A stretch of DNA of 32,317 bases, taken from JBBAAW01 sp041658075. GTDB lineage: Bacteria; Patescibacteriota; WWE3; UBA101185; UBA10185. A program made the position numbers and the translations under genes. The stretch's first letter is position 1, and every line of letters begins with the position of its first letter. The notes under the pieces are model-generated. The model was given only the letters and a program-made list of their open reading frames with translations, was not told where the DNA came from and ran no database searches. The DNA is taken from contig JBBAAW010000010.1 in NCBI GenBank assembly GCA_041658075.1, forward strand, positions 1 through 32,317, written 5' to 3'. This document shows, one piece after another, positions 30,051 to 32,317 of the stretch.

Positions 30051-31040
30051 ATGGTAAAAACCGCGGCAAAAGAGCAGATATATGACTATATACAAGCCCA
30101 CCAAAAAGCTAGGGTAAGCGACTTGTGGCGTGATTTAGGCTTTAGTAGACAACTTATCCAAAGAAAGCTTAAAGAGCTGGTTGCCGAGGGAGTACTTCAA
30201 AGATCCGGCAAGCCCCCTTTGGTGTTTTATCAGATGGTGTTACAAAGTCAAATAAAGAATCAGCCTCAAGTTTCCCAAGAGTTAGTTGACTTTATTGACA
30301 AGGAATATCTTTACGTGTCGCCTCTGGGAGAAATTAGTTACGGGTTTAATGGGTTTTCAAAATGGATCGATTCTATAAAAGAGCAAAAACATCTTGGGGA
30401 ATTATCGGTTGAATATAAAACGACTTTAAGCGAGGCCAAAAAATATTTTAACGAGTTTGGATTTATTGATGCCACTCAAAAACTAAAACAAACATTTAAG
30501 GATGTTTATTTAGAGAAAGTGTATTATTTGGATTTTTACGCGTTACCAAAATTTGGAAAAACCAAGTTTGGTCAGTTGGTCTTGTATTCTAAACAGGCGC
30601 AAAAGTACGACCTAATTAAGTTACTTTCTCTATTAGTTAAACCAAAAATTGATGAGCTGATAGCGCGGGAAAATATTGACGCTGTTTCATTTATACCGCC
30701 AACTGTTCCAAGAAACCTGCAATTTTTAAAAGAGTTTGAAAAGATTTTAAACTTAAATTTGCCAAGAGTTGATCTAAGCAAGGCTTATGTAGGGGATATT
30801 CCAGTGGCTCAAAAAACTTTGAGTCGACTTGAGGAGCGCGTAGAAAATGCCAGCCGGACTATTTTTGTGAAAAACGTCTCTAAGTTTAAAAAGGTGCTTT
30901 TAATAGACGACGCCGTGGGTTCAGGGGCCTCTTTAAATGAAACCGCTAAAAAACTTGTTGGAGAAGGTTTGGCGGAGAGCGTTATTGGATTTGCTATTGT
31001 TGGAAGTTACAAAGGGTTTGAGGTTATAAGAGAGGTCTGA
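30051..31040 (+). CDS. Winged-helix plus phosphoribosyltransferase-fold fusion protein
   Basis: A 329-residue protein. Residues 1-65 form a winged helix-turn-helix (IYDYIQAHQKARVSDLWRDL then SRQLIQRKLKELVAEGVL). A helical middle part (65-180) is unassigned. The C-terminal third is a type I phosphoribosyltransferase fold of the ComF kind, with VSFIPPTVPRNLQFLKEF (about 207) and the PRPP loop VLLIDDAVGSGASLNETAKK (about 283). The fusion suggests a regulator whose DNA binding responds to PRPP or a nucleotide, as known for PurR of Bacillus, although the domain order and family differ. No target operon can be named. Repeat copy C starts 5 bases after its stop. Confidence 0.8.
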   Translation: MVKTAAKEQIYDYIQAHQKARVSDLWRDLGFSRQLIQRKLKELVAEGVLQRSGKPPLVFYQMVLQSQIKNQPQVSQELVDFIDKEYLYVSPLGEISYGFNGFSKWIDSIKEQKHLGELSVEYKTTLSEAKKYFNEFGFIDATQKLKQTFKDVYLEKVYYLDFYALPKFGKTKFGQLVLYSKQAQKYDLIKLLSLLVKPKIDELIARENIDAVSFIPPTVPRNLQFLKEFEKILNLNLPRVDLSKAYVGDIPVAQKTLSRLEERVENASRTIFVKNVSKFKKVLLIDDAVGSGASLNETAKKLVGEGLAESVIGFAIVGSYKGFEVIREV

Positions 31041-31045
31041 TTTTT

Positions 31046-31135
31046 AATTGGTTTCGAGTTGTGGACAATGTTAGAACTATTATTCAAGGACAAAACGAGT
31101 ATGTTTATGTTTCGGATCTAAAGTTACAAGAGTAG
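31046..31135 (+). repeat. Coding-like dispersed repeat, copy C
   Basis: Encodes NWFRVVDNVRTIIQGQNEY followed by VYVSDLKLQE and TAG. It is open from the upstream gene's stop but has no start codon. It differs from copy A mainly at third codon positions and by Ile/Val swaps, which points to past selection on the protein. Confidence 0.6.
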
Positions 31136-31173
31136 TTTGTTTAAGTTTACCCCACCTTTCATTTCCCTATAGT

Positions 31174-31539
31174 TCACTCGGTAAAATAGTGATGCTCGTC
31201 TTGAAATCTATTGGGCCAAAAATCTAATTGCTCCTCCGGGATTCTCAGTTCTTTTCCGTAATTAATAATAGGTTTCCAGGTATCGGCATGCGGTTTAACA
31301 TAAAAGACTTTATCTTTAAATATCACAATCAAAATTTTGTCGTTATAAAGGTGTGCGTACCATGCACTGTCTGTCTTTATATTCTGTTGGATAGTTTTTA
31401 TCGACTCCTCAAGTCTAGAATCTTCTATCTCTACACCAAAAATTTTCCAAGACCCATCCTGTTTTTCGGCAAACATCTTAAAACTTTTGGGAAATGCTGT
31501 ATCTGTAAATTCCTGATCTATAAGTACTCCATGATACAT
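31174..31539 (-). CDS. Hypothetical protein, small soluble
   Basis: A 121-residue protein rich in aromatic residues (MYHGVLIDQEFTDTAF...). It alternates beta strands and loops: WKIFGVEIED, then a helix, then SAWYAHLYNDKILIVIFKD, FYVKPHADTWKPII and EEQLDFWPNRF. I recognise no named domain. There is no signal peptide or span. The ATG follows a perfect TATAAT by 6 bases. It lies between repeat copy C and the 19-bp repeat copy 2. Confidence 0.72.
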   Translation of the reverse strand: MYHGVLIDQEFTDTAFPKSFKMFAEKQDGSWKIFGVEIEDSRLEESIKTIQQNIKTDSAWYAHLYNDKILIVIFKDKVFYVKPHADTWKPIINYGKELRIPEEQLDFWPNRFQDEHHYFTE

Positions 31540-31545
31540 GAGGGA

Positions 31546-31551
31546 ATTATA
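31546..31551 (-). promoter_or_regulatory. -10 box of the 31539 gene
   Basis: TATAAT on the minus strand, 6 bases before the ATG at 31539. The 19-bp repeat copy 2 lies just upstream. Confidence 0.5.
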
Positions 31552-31556
31552 CTACC

Positions 31557-31575
31557 CCACCCCGCTACTCACTAT
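31557..31575 (+). repeat. 19-bp repeat, copy 2
   Basis: CCACCCCGCTACTCACTAT, 18 of 19 identical to 27770-27788. It sits between the divergent promoters of the 31539 and 31611 genes. Confidence 0.5.
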
Positions 31576-31595
31576 ATCTAAACACGGCCTGATTC

Positions 31596-31604
31596 TGTTA
31601 GAAT
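31596..31604 (+). promoter_or_regulatory. Extended -10 promoter of the GNAT gene
   Basis: TGTTAGAAT ends 6 bases before the GTG at 31611, again a leaderless-type spacing. Confidence 0.5.
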
Positions 31605-31610
31605 TGGCGA

Positions 31611-32111
31611 GTGGACAGTGTTAATATTACTGGACAGTTTACAACTCTTACAATCTTGCAAAAAGGTGAAAAACAGCAAATCGATGACTGGAATATTAAT
31701 CCGGAAGTATGCGCGTACAGGGAACTTAACGCCGATACTACTACATTGCAGAATCTAAGCTTTGGTATTCACGATAAGGGTTCTGGCAAACTAATCGGAG
31801 ATATTGGAATAAGTTGTGTGGATCCCAAGAATAAACATGCAGAAATAGGGTTGTCTATTGGCGATAAGAGCCTTTGGGGTAAGGGGTATGGAACAGATGC
31901 TGTAAAGGCTGTGCTAGCTTTTTGTTTCGAGAAGCTAAACCTTAATAAAGTCTACTTAGATGTATGGGAAGAAAACCAAAGGGCTATTAAATGTTACCTT
32001 AGATGCGGTTTTAGAAACGATGGGACTTTAAGACAACATGTTTGGAAAGACGGTAGGTATCACAATAAAATTATAATGAGTATTCTTAAAGGCGAGTGGG
32101 TCAAACCGTAG
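31611..32111 (+). CDS. GNAT family N-acetyltransferase (RimJ/RimL type)
   Basis: A 166-residue acetyltransferase using acetyl-CoA. The GNAT core is complete: a beta strand with GKLIGDIGISCVDPKNKHAEIG (about 62-83), the acetyl-CoA loop GKGYGTDAVKAVLAFCF (about 95, Q/R-x2-G-x-G/A type), then LNKVYLDVWEENQRAIKCYLRCGF (about 115-138), the typical N-x2-A-x2-x-Y-x2-x-GF ending. The order fits RimJ/RimL-like enzymes that modify protein N-termini or small amines. The GTG start follows its -10 box by 6 bases. The stop codon overlaps a tRNA T-arm-like sequence. Substrate unknown. Confidence 0.9.
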   Translation: MDSVNITGQFTTLTILQKGEKQQIDDWNINPEVCAYRELNADTTTLQNLSFGIHDKGSGKLIGDIGISCVDPKNKHAEIGLSIGDKSLWGKGYGTDAVKAVLAFCFEKLNLNKVYLDVWEENQRAIKCYLRCGFRNDGTLRQHVWKDGRYHNKIIMSILKGEWVKP

Positions 32112-32123
32112 TTCGAGTCCACG
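32107..32123 (+). other. tRNA T-arm-like remnant
   Basis: CGTAG, loop TTCGAGT, CCACG: a T-stem with four of five pairs and a perfect T-loop including G53-C61. No other tRNA parts are found upstream, since that is the GNAT gene. It may be a leftover tRNA 3' end, as at an integration site, or chance. Confidence 0.3.
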
Positions 32124-32167
32124 TTAGGGTAGGTTAATCGGATGTTGATTTAACGGGCAATTCTTAA

Positions 32168-32281
32168 TGGCTCGCTAAGTGGGACGATTGTCGAACTTTG
32201 GCTTGGGAAGATATTGATGAGGAGGTATTAGAAGAAGTTAAAGAGTTTGTGTTGGTCTGGAATACACTAGGCACCTTATAA
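32168..32281 (+). pseudogene. Short open relic without start codon
   Basis: A 37-codon frame between TAA (32165) and TAA (32279), beginning WLAKWDDCRTLAWEDIDEE and continuing as an acidic helix. It has no start codon and no close promoter. It may be the end of a lost gene. The rest of 32112-32317 shows nothing I can name. Confidence 0.3.
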
Positions 32282-32317
32282 GAGTATCAAAGATTAGTGT
32301 GTTGAAAAAAAGGCTTT

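Noticed and set aside
1..32317. Recoding of TGA as glycine, as in some CPR lineages
   Set aside because: Several well-conserved proteins (for example dnaJ-like and the methyltransferase) end at TGA where expected, and no conserved Gly is encoded by TGA.
1..32317. CRISPR array, toxin-antitoxin or other defence module
   Set aside because: No regularly spaced repeats and no recognisable defence genes were found.

Overview
The window looks like a piece of a small, AT-rich bacterial genome from the Candidate Phyla Radiation (Patescibacteria), perhaps the Microgenomates/Katanobacteria side. This is an inference. It rests on a short IF-2 without the usual N-terminal extension, many short membrane-anchored proteins of unknown family, very tight gene spacing, an S41 peptidase carrying a J-like segment, and many genes whose -10 box sits 6 to 8 bases before the start codon. 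The standard bacterial code fits: TGA ends several genes cleanly.

Layout. 1-1061 (-): the 5' part of an unrecognised gene. 1.17-3.78 kb (+): a DedA protein, a small VWC-like cysteine-rich protein, a decayed Rieske relic, a small membrane protein and a CapA-family protein. 3.77-5.48 kb (-): an internally duplicated protein with an H-E-L-H-E motif and a lysine 2,3-aminomutase-like radical SAM enzyme. 5.5-11.2 kb (-): an apparent operon dnaJ-like, nusA, infB, MurG/MGDG-type glycosyltransferase, methyltransferase. 11.32-11.39 kb (+): tRNA-Glu(CTC). 11.5-12.7 kb: an insertion sequence with an rve-type transposase whose ribosome binding site is locked in a hairpin.

12.7-15.5 kb (+): an envelope module (beta-sandwich membrane protein, VWA protein, SPFH/slipin) driven by two promoters that share a 20-bp element at the same distance from TTGACA. 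15.5-26 kb: an OMPDC/HPS-like enzyme, unknown membrane proteins, a secreted HExxH protease, two tandem CPBP intramembrane proteases, a PH-like/zinc-ribbon membrane protein, the S41 peptidase with a J-like segment, a GT-B glycosyltransferase-like protein, a two-TM membrane protein and a serpin. This stretch is rich in proteases and one protease inhibitor, mostly at or outside the membrane.

26.1-32.3 kb: a glutamine synthetase, a degenerate CitG-like protein, several unknown proteins, a winged-helix/phosphoribosyltransferase fusion and a GNAT acetyltransferase. They are interspersed with three decaying copies of a coding-like repeat, a 19-bp repeat and a possible tRNA T-arm remnant. This last part looks like a zone of turnover.

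I see no CRISPR array, prophage module or recognisable defence system. The points most worth checking are the shared promoter element, the leaderless start architecture, the S41/J-like fusion with an altered catalytic lysine site, the Rieske relic and the three-copy repeat.
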